A stretch of 64,000 nucleotides of DNA from NCBI GenBank assembly GCA_963746275.1, contig CAVVAX010000008.1, positions 141,144 to 205,143 on the forward strand, written 5' to 3'. A program made the translations under genes and the position numbers. How positions within the stretch are numbered: the stretch's first letter is position 1; the number at the start of each line of letters is the position of its first letter. Source of the stretch: JAEULH01 sp963746275 (GTDB taxonomy: Bacteria > Pseudomonadota > Alphaproteobacteria > Rhodospirillales > Defluviicoccaceae). Below the pieces are notes generated by a model, which did not search any database, had not been told where the DNA came from, and saw nothing but the letters and a program-made list of their open reading frames with translations. Shown piece after piece: positions 38,682 through 50,564 of the stretch.

Positions 38682-39758
38682 GCCCCTCGGCTGTAAAGCT
38701 CCATCATATCGCCGCCGACCGCCGTGACCCTCTCGCGGACGAACGCGGGGGCCGCCGGAACGGTCCCGACGCCCAACGCCGCCGCGGCCGACCGGCCGTC
38801 CCCGCCGATGATCAGCGGCGCGTGGAACCAGGCCACGTCGTCTACCAGACCCGCGGCCAGAAACGAAGCGGCAAGGCTGCCGCCGCCCTCGATCAGCACC
38901 CGGGTCAGCCCGCGCGCCGCCATCGCCGCCGCCATCGCCGCCGCGTCAGGATGCCCGGACGCGTCAGCTCCGACCTCGATGACCTCGGCGCCGGCGGCGG
39001 CCAAGGCCTGTCCGCGGCCCGGCGCCGCGCCCGGTAGCGTCATCAGCCACAGCGGCTGCGTGCACGTGCTCCTCGCGAGCTTCGAGCCGGCATCGAGTCG
39101 CAGCCTGCCGTCGGCGACGACGCGGACCGGCGAGCGCTCGCCAAGCCCCGGCAGACGACAGGTGAGCTCCGGGTCATCGGCCAGAGCCGTCTCGGAGCCG
39201 ATGAGAATGGCGTCATGGCTGGCGCGCAGCCAATGTCCGCACCGGCGCGCCTGCTCGCCGGTGATCCAGCGGCTGTGGCCGGTGTGGGTGGCGATGCGGC
39301 CGTCGAGGCTGGTCGCCGCCTTCAGCGTGAACAGCGGCCGGGCGTGGCGGATGCGCAGGAAGAAGCCGCGGTTGAGCCTCCGAGCCTCCGCCTCGGCAAC
39401 GCCAGTGGTCACCTCAATCGCGCTGGCGCGGAGCCGCTCGATGCCTCGCCCGCTGGTCCGTGGGTCCGGATCTTCGACGGCAACGACGGCCCGGGCAATG
39501 CCGGCTGCAATCAGCGCGTCGGCGCAGGCCGGCGTCTGCCCCTCGTGGGCGCAAGGTTCGAGCGAAAGGTACGCCGTTGCCCCCGCAGCCGCCGCGACCG
39601 GCGCGCCTTAGCGCCTCCGTCTCCGCGTGCGGGCGCCCGCCGACCTGCGTCCAGCCCCGGCCGACGACGATGCCGCCGCGCACCAGCACGCAACCGACCG
39701 CCGGGTTGGGCCACACCCGGCCGAGCCCCCGCCGGGCCAGCGCCAGGGCCATGGCCAT
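38678..39758 (-). CDS. ribD: Bifunctional diaminohydroxyphosphoribosylaminopyrimidine deaminase/reductase (one frameshift)
   Basis: Performs the deamination and ribose-reduction steps of riboflavin synthesis. The deaminase zinc site is HAETEAL plus PCAHEGQTPAC, read in two frames because a base is missing or extra near 39593. The reductase domain runs from PLFTLKAATSLDGRIATHTG through WITGEQARRCGHWLRASHDAILIG to RVLIEGGGSLAASFLAAGLVDD. The length is about 361 residues. The ATG at 39758 opens MAMALALARRGLGRVWPNPAVG; a slightly earlier GTG at 39802 would add residues upstream and needs another indel. nrdR ends 58 bases upstream of this ATG. Confidence 0.93.
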
Positions 39759-39815
39759 GTATCCCGCATCGAGATCGCCGGCGGCAGGCTCTGCGCGCTC
39801 ACAGCCGACTCGCGC

Positions 39816-40268
39816 TCACTGGTCGGGCAGGCTTTCCACGAACTCCTCGAAGTCCTTCGCCTCGCGGAAGTTCTTGTACACCGAGGCGAACCGCACGTAA
39901 GCCACCTGATCGAGCTGGTAGAGCTGCTCCATCGCCATCTCGCCGATCACCTTCGACGGGATCTCCGCCTCGCCCAGGGTCTCGAGCCGGCGCTGGATGC
40001 TGTTGACGATGCGCTCGATGCGCTCGTCGTCGACGGGCCGCTTGCGGAGCGCGATGCGCAGCGACCGCAGCAGCTTCTCCCGGTCGAACGGCGTTCGCTC
40101 GCCATTCTTCTTGACGACGGTGAGCTCGCGCAGGTGCACGCGCTCGAAGGTCGTCCAGCGGGCGCCGCACGTCGGGCAGTACCGCCGGCGGCGGATGGCG
40201 GCGTGATCCTCGGTCGGCCGCGAGTCCTTGACCTGCGTGTCTTCATGGCCGCAGAACGGGCAGCGCAT
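39816..40268 (-). CDS. nrdR: Transcriptional repressor NrdR
   Basis: A 150-residue ATP/dATP-responsive repressor of ribonucleotide reductase genes. The N-terminal zinc ribbon is MRCPFCGHEDTQVKDSRP and RRRRYCPTCGARWTTFER. The ATP-cone follows: VVKKNGERTPFDREKLLRSL and VAYVRFASVYKNFREAKDFEEF. Conserved position between glyA and ribD. Confidence 0.97.
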   Translation of the reverse strand: MRCPFCGHEDTQVKDSRPTEDHAAIRRRRYCPTCGARWTTFERVHLRELTVVKKNGERTPFDREKLLRSLRIALRKRPVDDERIERIVNSIQRRLETLGEAEIPSKVIGEMAMEQLYQLDQVAYVRFASVYKNFREAKDFEEFVESLPDQ

Positions 40269-40298
40269 CGGCTACACCCCCTCCCCCCTTCCGAGCCT

Positions 40299-41609
40299 TC
40301 AGAGGCCCGGGTAGATCGGAAACCGCCGGCACAGCTCGCCGACACGGTCCCGCGCAGCTGCCTCGGCGGCGCCGTTGTCATCGGGATTGGCGGCAAGAGC
40401 GTCCAGCACGTCGGCGATCAGCTCGCCGACGCGGCGGAACTCGGCGGGGCCAAAGCCACGGGTCGTCCCCGCCGGCGTGCCCAGCCGGATGCCCGAGGTG
40501 ACCATCGGCTTCTCCGGGTCGAACGGGATCCCGTTCTTGTTGCAGGTCAGGTTCGCCCGCCCAAGGCTCGCCTCAGCGGCCTTCCCCGTCAGCCCGCGCG
40601 CGCGCAGATCGACGAGCATGAGATGCGTGTCGGTGCCGCCGGAGACGATGCTGTAGCCTCGGCTCGACATCGTCGCCGCAAGCGCCTTGGCATTCTCCAC
40701 GATCGTCCGCGCATAGCCGCGGAACTCCGGGCGCAGCGCCTCGCCGAAGGCGACGGCCTTGGCGGCGATGACATGCATCAGCGGCCCACCCTGCAGGCCC
40801 GGGAAGACGGCCGAGTTGAACTTCTTCCCCAGCTCCTCGGACTGCGACAGGATCATGCCGCCGCGCGGCCCCCGCAGGGTCTTGTGCGTGGTCGTCGTCA
40901 CCACGTGCGCATGCGCTAGCGGGCTCGGATGCGCGCCGCCAGCGACCAGCCCGGCGAAGTGGGCCATGTCGACCATCAGGTACGCGCCGACAGCATCGGC
41001 GATCTGGCGGAAGCGGGCGAAGTCGATCACCCGCGAGTACGCTGACCCGCCGGCGACGATGACCTTGGGCCGATGCTCGTGGGCGAGCCGCTCGACCTCG
41101 TCATAATCGATCAGCCCGTCCTCTTGGCGCACGCCATAGTGCACGGCATGGAACCACTTGCCGGATTGCGCCGGCGCCGCGCCGTGGGTCAGGTGGCCGC
41201 CGGCGGCCAAAGACATGCCCAGCAGAGTCTCGCCCGGGGACATCAGCGCCAGGTAGACGGCGCCGTTGGCCTGGGCGCCGGAGTGCGGCTGGACGTTGGC
41301 GAAGGCGCAGTCGAACAGCCGGCGCGCCCGCTCGATCGCCAGCGCCTCGGCGACGTCGACGTGCTCGCAGCCGGCGTAGTAGCGCCGTCCGGGGTAGCCT
41401 TCGGCGTACTTGTTGGTCAGCACCGAACCCTGCGCCTCGAGAACGGCGCGGGAGACGATGTTTTCCGACGCGATCAGCTCGATGTGCTCGCGCTGGCGCC
41501 GTAACTCGCCGCGAACGGCGGCGTCGATCTCCGGATCGCTCTCGCTCAGCGGCGCACTGAAGAAGGAGTCCCCGCTGAGGCCGCGAACCTCTGGCTCGGC
41601 CAATGACAT
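40299..41609 (-). CDS. glyA: Serine hydroxymethyltransferase
   Basis: Makes glycine and methylene-tetrahydrofolate from serine. 436 residues with a complete frame. Motifs: REHIELIASENIVSRAVLEA, NKYAEGYPGRRYYAGC, QPHSGAQANGAVY, the PLP lysine in VVTTTTHKTLRGPRGGMI, and GLTGKAAEASLGRANLTCNKN. The start ATG at 41607-41609 was chosen because CAGGAG lies upstream and the longer 486-residue reading adds an unrelated basic N-terminus. It follows rpiB and precedes nrdR. Confidence 0.97.
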   Translation of the reverse strand: MSLAEPEVRGLSGDSFFSAPLSESDPEIDAAVRGELRRQREHIELIASENIVSRAVLEAQGSVLTNKYAEGYPGRRYYAGCEHVDVAEALAIERARRLFDCAFANVQPHSGAQANGAVYLALMSPGETLLGMSLAAGGHLTHGAAPAQSGKWFHAVHYGVRQEDGLIDYDEVERLAHEHRPKVIVAGGSAYSRVIDFARFRQIADAVGAYLMVDMAHFAGLVAGGAHPSPLAHAHVVTTTTHKTLRGPRGGMILSQSEELGKKFNSAVFPGLQGGPLMHVIAAKAVAFGEALRPEFRGYARTIVENAKALAATMSSRGYSIVSGGTDTHLMLVDLRARGLTGKAAEASLGRANLTCNKNGIPFDPEKPMVTSGIRLGTPAGTTRGFGPAEFRRVGELIADVLDALAANPDDNGAAEAAARDRVGELCRRFPIYPGL

Positions 41610-41664
41610 GATCAAGCGCTCCTGATTGCTGCGAAGTATTGTTGCGTGGTTGCGATTCTGCCGC

Positions 41665-42108
41665 TCACTCGGGGTTGGACAGCTTTTCGATCCGGCGGAC
41701 GTGCCGGCCGCCCTCGAACTCGGTTTCGAGGAAGAAGCGAAGGCAGTCGCCGGCGACATCCTCGCCGATCATTCGCCCGCCGAAACAGATCACGTTCGCG
41801 TCGTTGTGCTGCCGCGCCAGCCTGGCGCCCAGTGCGTCGTGCACCAAAGCGGCACGAACGTCCGGGTAGCGGTTGGCGGCGATGCTGATGCCGATGCCGC
41901 TGCCGCAGATCAGAACGCCGCGATCGGCGCGGCCCTCGCGGATCGCCCGCGCCATGGCATAGCCGAAGTCCGGATAGTCCACAGAGCCGGCTCCGTCGGT
42001 GCCGAGGTCGACGACGTCATGCCCAGCGCCGGCAAGACGCGACTTCAGCGCCGTTTTCAAAGCGTAACCAGCGTGGTCGCTGGCGATTGCCACCCTCGCC
42101 CTGCCCAT
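41665..42108 (-). CDS. rpiB: Ribose-5-phosphate isomerase B
   Basis: Interconverts ribose 5-phosphate and ribulose 5-phosphate. The sequence shows RVAIASDHAGYALKTAL, VVDLGTDGAGSVDYPDFG, LICGSGIGISIAANRYP (with the catalytic Cys) and NDANVICFGGRMIGEDVA. The length is 147 residues from the ATG at 42108; an upstream in-frame ATG (about 42168) is also possible and would add an unusual 20-residue leader. glyA begins about 55 bases downstream. Confidence 0.93.
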   Translation of the reverse strand: MGRARVAIASDHAGYALKTALKSRLAGAGHDVVDLGTDGAGSVDYPDFGYAMARAIREGRADRGVLICGSGIGISIAANRYPDVRAALVHDALGARLARQHNDANVICFGGRMIGEDVAGDCLRFFLETEFEGGRHVRRIEKLSNPE

Positions 42109-42542
42109 CGGCGCCTGTCCAGACCCAACACCAACATCATTCGCTGCGAACTGGTCCTCCTGTACCATATGTCTGTTGGCGCTGGCCAGCGCGCCACCAC
42201 CCATCGAAGTGGCGCGCCAATGGCAGGTGGGCAAGAGGCGGTCAAGCGGCGCCCCGGCGCGCACTTCGGCTACTCTCATCAGGTCCAGCCGGACGCGAAC
42301 ACCGGCTCACGGCGAGGTCATCGCGTTCCTTCGCCCGAATGGCCTGCTGCAGCCAAGGCTCAACCTAACAAATGCTACCAAAGCGATGCGCGGGCGCGGA
42401 ATACAGCGCCAGATATGTCTTTCCTGCGGCGCACCGACAAGAAGTCATTATTCGCGCGTTGTGTTTTATGTTGACACGGGAAAGGTCCGCAGCGATACCA
42501 TGGCGCTTGAGTTTCTCAAGAGGTAAATCGGGTTATAGTCTG
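42109..42542. other. Divergent intergenic region rpiB/mucR
   Basis: 434 bases between the two genes. It holds the putative mucR promoter (42471-42499). Two short plus-strand ORFs here look like shadows without family signatures. The part nearest mucR is AT-richer than the surroundings, as expected for MucR-regulated promoters, which carry T-rich sites. Confidence 0.4.
42471..42499 (+). promoter_or_regulatory. Putative mucR promoter
   Basis: A TTGACA box (42471-42476) and a GATACC box (42494-42499) with 17-base spacing, 44 bases before the mucR ATG. The -35 is a perfect sigma-70 match; the -10 is weaker. Autoregulation by MucR is typical of the family but is inferred only. Confidence 0.5.
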
Positions 42543-42989
42543 ATGAGCGACGACGACAACGATCTCATCTCGCGGGACGACGTGCTCCGCATGGCGGTAG
42601 ACGTGGTTGCCGCGTACCTAAGTAACAACCAAGTGGCGGCCGGCCAGATCCCGGAGGTCATACACAGCGTATTCAATTCGCTGACGACCCTGGAGGCGCC
42701 GCCGCCGGAACCCCTAAGCGAGCCGCAAAAGCCGGCGGCGCCCATCCGCAAGTCGGTGCACCCGGACTACATCATTTGTCTGGAGGACGGCAAGAAGCTG
42801 AAGATGCTGAAGCGCCACCTGCGGACGACATACAATATGACGCCGGAGGAATACCGGGCGAAGTGGAACTTGCCGGCCGACTACCCAATGGTCGCGCCGA
42901 ACTACGCGCGGCAGCGGTCCGACTTCGCCAAGCAGATCGGCCTCGGCCGCAAGGCCCGCGAACGCCCTAAGCCGACCCGCCGCGGGTAA
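42543..42989 (+). CDS. MucR/Ros-family transcriptional regulator
   Basis: A 148-residue zinc-finger regulator. The N-terminal third is acidic (MSDDDNDLISRDDVLRMAVDVV) and oligomerising; residues about 75-125 hold the Ros/MucR finger, with DYIICLEDGKKLKMLKRHLRTTYNMTPEEYR and WNLPADYPMVAPNYARQRSDFAK. MucR proteins bind T-rich AT sites and control surface polysaccharide and virulence or symbiosis genes in alphaproteobacteria. It lies apart from the polysaccharide operon. Confidence 0.94.
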   Translation: MSDDDNDLISRDDVLRMAVDVVAAYLSNNQVAAGQIPEVIHSVFNSLTTLEAPPPEPLSEPQKPAAPIRKSVHPDYIICLEDGKKLKMLKRHLRTTYNMTPEEYRAKWNLPADYPMVAPNYARQRSDFAKQIGLGRKARERPKPTRRG

Positions 42990-43111
42990 CGCGAGGCGCT
43001 TGCTCCGGCACAACTGACCGAAGCCTGCGAATGACCACCCGCGGCAACCGAAGGTCGGGCGCTTGCGTCGAGCGCTACGCGGCCAGCCAATCCAGCAGAC
43101 ACAGACGGCTA

Positions 43112-43140
43112 AGAACGCCCGGCGGGTTGCCGGGCGTTCT
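43112..43140. terminator. Bidirectional terminator between mucR and livK
   Basis: A perfect 12-bp inverted repeat: AGAACGCCCGGC, 5-base loop, GCCGGGCGTTCT. It lies 18 bases downstream of the leftward livK stop and about 120 bases after mucR, so it could end both transcripts. The flanking T tracts are short. Confidence 0.7.
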
Positions 43141-43157
43141 GGCCTCTACGACTGTGG

Positions 43158-44267
43158 TTACTGCACGTAGTCGTACGCGCCGTCTTTCCAGACATAGAAG
43201 ACATAGCCGGGCGCGGTGACGTCGCCCTTGTCGTCGAAGCTGAACTTGCCGAGGACGGTGTCGAACTGCATGTCCTTCAGCGCGGCGGCGACTTTCTCCG
43301 GGTCCTTGACGCTGCCGACCTTCTCCACCGCCTGCTTCCAGGCCTGCATGGCGCCGTAGGTGTAGAGGGTGTAGCCCTCCGGCTCGATGCCAGCCTTGCG
43401 GAAGCGCTCGACGACCGGCGTCGCATCCGGGTTCTTGCGCGGATCGGGGCTGAAGGTCATCAGCGTCCCTTCGCCGGTATCGCCGGTGATCTTCCAGAAC
43501 TCCTCCGTGACGAAGGCATCGCCCGAGATCAGCTGCGGCCGGTAGCCCTGCTCCGCGGCCTGGCGGATGATCAGGCCGCCTTCGGTGTGGTAGCCGCCGA
43601 GATAGACGACGTCGATGCCGGCGGCCTTGAGCTTGCTGACCAACGCCGAGTAGTCCTTCTCGCCGGCGGTGAAGGCCTCGTACATGGCCTCGGTCACCCC
43701 GCGGGAATTGAGCTGACGCTTGGTTTCGTCCGCGAGGCCCTTGCCGTAGGCGGTCTTATCATGAAGGATCGCGATCTTCTTGCCGGCGAACTTGTCGGCG
43801 ATGTAGTTCCCGGCGACGCCGCCCTGCTGGTCGTCGCGGCCGCAGACGCGGAAGACGTTCCAGCCGCCCTCGTCGGTGAGCTTGGGATTGGTCGAGGCCG
43901 GCGAGATCTGGATGATGTTCTCTTCCTCGTAGACCTTCGACGCCGGGATCGACGAGCCGGAGCAGAAGTGCCCGGCGACGAACACCACGCCTTCGCTACC
44001 GGCCTTGTTGGCCACCGCCACCGCCTGCTTCGGATCGCAGGCATCGTCCTCGACGAACAGCTTCAGTTGCTGGCCGAGCACGCCGCCAGCGGCGTTGATG
44101 TCCTTCACCGCCATCTCGGCGCCGTTCTTCATCTGCTCGCCGAAGGTGGCGTACTGGCCGGTCATCGGCCCGGCGACGGCGACGCTGATCTCGGCACGGG
44201 CACTGCTCCCGGCAAAGACGAGTCCCGCGGTCATCACGCCAATGACTGCGGCCACGAACTTTTTCAT
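43158..44267 (-). CDS. livK: Branched-chain amino acid ABC transporter substrate-binding protein
   Basis: A 369-residue type I periplasmic binding protein. The signal peptide MKKFVAAVIGVMTAGLVFAGSSARA is followed by ISVAVAGPMTGQYATFGEQMKNGAEMAVKDIN, DDACDPKQAVAVANK, GVVFVAGHFCSGSSIPAS, ISPASTNPKLTDEGG and AMQAWKQAVEKVG, all typical of LivK. It is the last gene of the liv cluster and has its own putative promoter, which allows the binding protein to be made in excess. Confidence 0.95.
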   Translation of the reverse strand: MKKFVAAVIGVMTAGLVFAGSSARAEISVAVAGPMTGQYATFGEQMKNGAEMAVKDINAAGGVLGQQLKLFVEDDACDPKQAVAVANKAGSEGVVFVAGHFCSGSSIPASKVYEEENIIQISPASTNPKLTDEGGWNVFRVCGRDDQQGGVAGNYIADKFAGKKIAILHDKTAYGKGLADETKRQLNSRGVTEAMYEAFTAGEKDYSALVSKLKAAGIDVVYLGGYHTEGGLIIRQAAEQGYRPQLISGDAFVTEEFWKITGDTGEGTLMTFSPDPRKNPDATPVVERFRKAGIEPEGYTLYTYGAMQAWKQAVEKVGSVKDPEKVAAALKDMQFDTVLGKFSFDDKGDVTAPGYVFYVWKDGAYDYVQ

Positions 44268-44362
44268 CTCCACGCTTCCCTTCTCCTCAAGGTCTCGATG
44301 CGGCCGACCGGTATTGGCCGACACTTCGCCATCGACGATGCCGAAGGTTACTTTATCAGACG

Positions 44363-44392
44363 CTATAATGGATGACGGTTGTGGTAATGCAA
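44363..44392 (-). promoter_or_regulatory. Putative livK promoter
   Basis: On the minus strand, TTGCAT (complement of 44387-44392), an 18-base spacer and TTATAG (complement of 44363-44368), about 95 bases before the livK ATG. TATAAT is also readable on the plus strand at 44364-44369, but it has no -35 and no gene to serve. Confidence 0.4.
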
Positions 44393-44417
44393 CCTGCGTT
44401 TTACACGAGGCGCGACG

Positions 44418-44759
44418 TCAGGCCCGCCGCCGCCAGCCGAACAGGCCGGAGCGCTCGTACAGCCATGGATACTGATGCACCATCCTGCGCGCCCGGGTCA
44501 GCCGGTAGGCGAAGACGCCGATGGCCAACAACAGCGCGGTGGAAGCGGCGTAGCCCGTGAGCGACAGGAGCTCGCCGTCGAACAGGGCGAAGATCAGGAA
44601 GCGGGCGACGACGCCCAGCAGGAGGACGTAGACGACGAGCTGCCATGCCGGCCGCCAGGTATTGGCGATGGCCTGGCCGGTCATGTAGGCGGCGAAACCG
44701 ATCACAATCCCGGTGACGATGAAGAACACCGGGAGCGTGCTGCCGAGAATGTCAGCCAT
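44418..44759 (-). CDS. Small three-span membrane protein in the liv cluster (DUF6867-like)
   Basis: A 113-residue protein with hydrophobic helices at about 9-27 (LPVFFIVTGIVIGFAAYMTG), 41-58 (LVVYVLLLGVVARFLIFAL) and 68-85. The tail RRMVHQYPWLYERSGLFGWRRR is basic. Similar small proteins (DUF6867, from memory) occur between livF and livK in related bacteria, so it may support the transporter, but no function is known. The ATG was chosen as the first residue after the upstream low-quality leader. Confidence 0.7.
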   Translation of the reverse strand: MADILGSTLPVFFIVTGIVIGFAAYMTGQAIANTWRPAWQLVVYVLLLGVVARFLIFALFDGELLSLTGYAASTALLLAIGVFAYRLTRARRMVHQYPWLYERSGLFGWRRRA

Positions 44760-45022
44760 CGCCGTTTCCCCCGTCCGACGCTTCCTGCGGCGATGCAGCG
44801 GGACGACAGGCATCCTCGTCGAGGAGGATCAACGCGCAGCCGACGTCCGGGTCATGGCCGCACGTGCCGCGGCCGACTATATGCGAGTTGCCTGCGGCGG
44901 CGTCTCCCGTGAGGGCCGAGCGAGTCGGCGGTGACGACGAGGATCATCGCAAGGCCTATGAGCTCGCGACGCTCGCTACCGGCAACCCGCAAAGGCCTTA
45001 CGGCCCGATGCCACCATCGTCC

Positions 45023-45733
45023 TTAGGCCCCGCCTTCGAGGTAGGCGGCGCGCACCTCTGGGTTGGACAGGAGCTCCCGGCCGCTGCCGCTGAGGCTGAT
45101 CCGGCCGGTGACCATGACGTAGGCACGGTGCGCCAGGCGCAGGGCATGGAAGGCGTTCTGCTCGACGAGGAAGACGGTGACCCGCTCGCGCTCGTTGATC
45201 TCCTTGACCACGCGGAAGATCTGCTTGACCACCAGCGGCGCCAAGCCGAGCGATGGCTCGTCGAGCAGCAGCAGCCTGGGCCGGCTCATCAGCGCCCGGG
45301 CGATCGACAGCATCTGCTGCTCGCCGCCGGAGAGCGTCCCACCACGCTGCGTGCGGCGTTCCTTGAGGATCGGAAAGAGGGAGAAGACCCGGGCCAGGTC
45401 TTCGTCGAAATGCTCCGGCGTTGCGGTCGTCGCCCCCATCTGCAGGTTCTCCATCACGCTCATGCGCGCGAAGATGCGCCGGCCCTCCGGCGCCTGGGCG
45501 ATCCCGAGGCCGACGATCTCGTGGGTGGCGAGGGCGGTGATGTCCTGCCCCTCGAAGACGACGCGGCCCGTGGACGCCCTCGGGTTGCCGCAGATGGTCA
45601 TCAGCAGCGTCGACTTGCCGGCGCCGTTGGCGCCGATCAGGGTCACGATCTCGCCGGCGGCGATCTCGACGTCGACGCCCGAGAGCGCCTCGATGTTGCC
45701 GTAGTGGGTATAGACGCCCGAGACCGACAGCAT
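45023..45733 (-). CDS. livF: Branched-chain amino acid ABC transporter ATP-binding protein LivF
   Basis: 236 residues. Walker A is IGANGAGKSTLL, the Q-loop region GLGIAQAPEGRRIFARM, the signature TLSGGEQQMLSIARAL, Walker B LLLLDEPSLGLAP. This ATPase pairs with LivG under the LivHM permease. It starts 5 bases after the end of livG. Confidence 0.96.
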   Translation of the reverse strand: MLSVSGVYTHYGNIEALSGVDVEIAAGEIVTLIGANGAGKSTLLMTICGNPRASTGRVVFEGQDITALATHEIVGLGIAQAPEGRRIFARMSVMENLQMGATTATPEHFDEDLARVFSLFPILKERRTQRGGTLSGGEQQMLSIARALMSRPRLLLLDEPSLGLAPLVVKQIFRVVKEINERERVTVFLVEQNAFHALRLAHRAYVMVTGRISLSGSGRELLSNPEVRAAYLEGGA

Positions 45734-45738
45734 CGGCT

Positions 45739-48220
<2,482 letters not shown>

Positions 48221-48228
48221 GCGCGCGC

Positions 48229-49143
48229 TCACACCTTCTCGATGTCGGGCCGGCCCAGCAGGCCGGTCGGCCGGAAGATGAGGACCAGGACGAGGATGGC
48301 GAAGGTCGCGACGTCCTTGTACTCGACGGTGAAGTATCCCGACCAGAAGGCCTCGATCAGGCCGATCAGCAGGCCGCCCAGCATCGCCCCGGGCAGCGAG
48401 CCGATGCCGCCGAGGACCGCGGCGGTGAAGGCCTTGATGCCGGCGAGGAAGCCGATGAAGAAGTCGATGACGCCGTAGTTGACGAGAAAGATGAGCCCAG
48501 CCACCGCCGCCAGCGAGGCGCCCATGACAAACGTAAGCGAGATGGTGCGGTCGACGTTGATCCCCAGCAGCGAGGCCATGCCCATGTCCTGCTCACACGC
48601 CCGCTGCGCCCGCCCGAGCGCGGTGCGGGTGATGATCACGGTGAACACCGCCATCAAGGCGAACGTCAGCGCCCAGATGAAGATCTGGAGGTAGCTGAGC
48701 GAGACGATGAAGTCGCCCTCGCGCATGATCTCGAAGCCGCCGGAGATCATCGGCTGCAGCGGCTTGACCCGCGCGCCCTGCAGCAGCTGCACGTAGTTCT
48801 GCAGGAAGATCGACATGCCGATGGCGGTGATCAGCGCCGCCAGCCTGGGCGAGCCGCGCAGCGGCCGATAGGCGATCCGCTCCAGCGACCAGCCGTAGAC
48901 GGCGGTCAGCGCCATGGTCACGATCAGGGTCAAGAGCAGCGCCAACGGGACCCAGGTGATCCCGAACATTCCCAGCACCATCACCGAGAGCAGCGACACG
49001 AAGGCGCCGATCATGAAGATCTCGCCGTGGGCGAAATTGATCATGCCGATGATGCCGTAGACCATCGTGTAGCCGATGGCGATCAGGCCGTAGATGGCGC
49101 CCAGCGTCAGGCCGTTGATCAATTGCTGTGCAAAATATTCCAT
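48229..49143 (-). CDS. livH: Branched-chain amino acid ABC transporter permease LivH
   Basis: 304 residues, about 8 spans, intact. MEYFAQQLINGLTLGAIYGLIAIGYTMVYGIIGMINFAHGEIFM is the standard LivH opening (motifs LTLGAIYGLIAIGYTMVYG and INFAHGEIFM); later RACEQDMGMASLLGINVDRTI is the cytoplasmic coupling loop and AVLGGIGSLPGAMLGG follows. It is the first gene of the liv operon; the promoter should lie between 49144 and 49381, where no box pair is clear. Confidence 0.95.
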   Translation of the reverse strand: MEYFAQQLINGLTLGAIYGLIAIGYTMVYGIIGMINFAHGEIFMIGAFVSLLSVMVLGMFGITWVPLALLLTLIVTMALTAVYGWSLERIAYRPLRGSPRLAALITAIGMSIFLQNYVQLLQGARVKPLQPMISGGFEIMREGDFIVSLSYLQIFIWALTFALMAVFTVIITRTALGRAQRACEQDMGMASLLGINVDRTISLTFVMGASLAAVAGLIFLVNYGVIDFFIGFLAGIKAFTAAVLGGIGSLPGAMLGGLLIGLIEAFWSGYFTVEYKDVATFAILVLVLIFRPTGLLGRPDIEKV

Positions 49144-49381
49144 CACCCGTCCGCCGCCCCGGCACGTCGCGCCCCTGCGGGGCAACGCACCGGCGCACAC
49201 AGCCTTCAGCCTTCGCGTTGACGCGATGCGGCGGGGCCGGAGACGATGCTCCCTGCAGGCTTGTTGTTCTTGCTCCGCCACGCCACCGCGCCCCGTTTCC
49301 TCGAACGGCACGAGATGGTCAAGGAAAAACAGCAAAACCGGTGCCAGCCGTGGGAGCGCGGGAGCCGGACGAGAAAGCGGC

Positions 49382-50392
49382 TCAGGCCGAAAAGCCCTCA
49401 TCGCCGCGGCGGAACATCACCCACAAGGCCGTGCCCAGGTCCGCCCTGCTCGCCGCTTCTGACCAGACCCGGAACCGCCTCGGCGCGTTGAGGCCGGCAA
49501 CCGCGGAGCCCAGCCACTTGCCGAGCGCCTTGGCGCGAAAAGACCGCGACCAGTTCTCGATCGTGCCGGCCTCCTGGCTCCGCCTGAGATAAAAGAAATG
49601 GAGGTCCTTCTTGGCGAACGCCGCCAGGGAGAAGGGCTCGGTCTCGTGCTTCTCCATCCGCAGGGCGTGACGGGCGCCGATGATGCGGAAGGCGTCCACG
49701 GACCACCTGCCGATGTGGTTCGGCGGCATGTCGCGCAAGCTCGCGTGCGCCTCCTGGAAATCGATGCGCTTCGCGTTCGGCACGGAAATGAACAGCAGCC
49801 CGGACCTGCTCAGGAGCGACGACAGCTTCGCGAAAAGCGTGTCGAGATCGTCCATGTGCTCGACGACCTGGAACATGAAGATGGCGTCGAACGTCCGGTC
49901 GAGCTGGAGCGTGCGGACGTCCTTGTCGATGGCCGTGTAGCCTTTCTGGGTGAGCTTACTCACCTTTACGTCGTGATACTCGATCGCATGCACGCCGGAA
50001 GCCGGCACGTACGTCCCGGCGACCTTGTCGAGGAAATGGCCGAATCCGGCGCCGATCTCGAGGACGCTGTCCATCCTGCTGTTCTGCGACGACAGCTCCG
50101 CCAACGTCCGGTCGAACTCCCACTTCTCGCTGACCCTGGACGGCCTGGGGTAAGCGATGTTGTAGAACGACTTGTCCCCGGCGACGAAGGGCACCGCGAA
50201 CGAGAAGCTGCATGCGCTGCAGTGGGCGATCGCGCAGTTTTCCTGCTGCCACAGGCGCCGTATGCACCGAGCGAGATCTTCATGCCGGCAGGCGTCGCCT
50301 TCCATGCTCACGAAGTGTTGGGCGGCTTCTTCCGCAGAGACCTGCCAGACCGTTTCGCTCACGCGCGCGCGACATACCGGACATTCCGTCAT
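49382..50392 (-). CDS. Class I SAM-dependent methyltransferase with N-terminal Cys-rich domain
   Basis: 336 residues. The N-terminal region has Cys residues at MTECPVCRARV, EGDACRHEDL and CAIAHCSACSFSF, a likely zinc-binding domain of the sugar C-methyltransferase type. The Rossmann motif is VLEIGAGFGHFLDKVAG, and FDAIFMFQVVEHMDDLDTLFAKLSSLLSRSGLLFISVPN completes the methyltransferase core. The ATG follows GGAGAGGG. The substrate is unknown; deoxysugar or polysaccharide modification is possible but is not supported by neighbours. Confidence 0.8.
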   Translation of the reverse strand: MTECPVCRARVSETVWQVSAEEAAQHFVSMEGDACRHEDLARCIRRLWQQENCAIAHCSACSFSFAVPFVAGDKSFYNIAYPRPSRVSEKWEFDRTLAELSSQNSRMDSVLEIGAGFGHFLDKVAGTYVPASGVHAIEYHDVKVSKLTQKGYTAIDKDVRTLQLDRTFDAIFMFQVVEHMDDLDTLFAKLSSLLSRSGLLFISVPNAKRIDFQEAHASLRDMPPNHIGRWSVDAFRIIGARHALRMEKHETEPFSLAAFAKKDLHFFYLRRSQEAGTIENWSRSFRAKALGKWLGSAVAGLNAPRRFRVWSEAASRADLGTALWVMFRRGDEGFSA

Positions 50393-50564
50393 TTGCCCTC
50401 TCCCCCCGACCGTCGCCCGTCGCAAGCCACCGGCGGCAGCGTACAGCGTTATCCGATCACGGCGGAGGCGCCATGCGCGGTCAAGAGGAAAAAGGGTGTA
50501 TGACACCAGCCCGGGAAGGCCGTCGCCGTGGGTGTCCCGGCGCGCCCGCGCGATGATGCCGCGT

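Noticed and set aside
38111..39758. FMN riboswitch in the riboflavin operon
   Set aside because: The genes overlap or nearly overlap, leaving no room for an RFN element; none is visible before ribD or glyA either.
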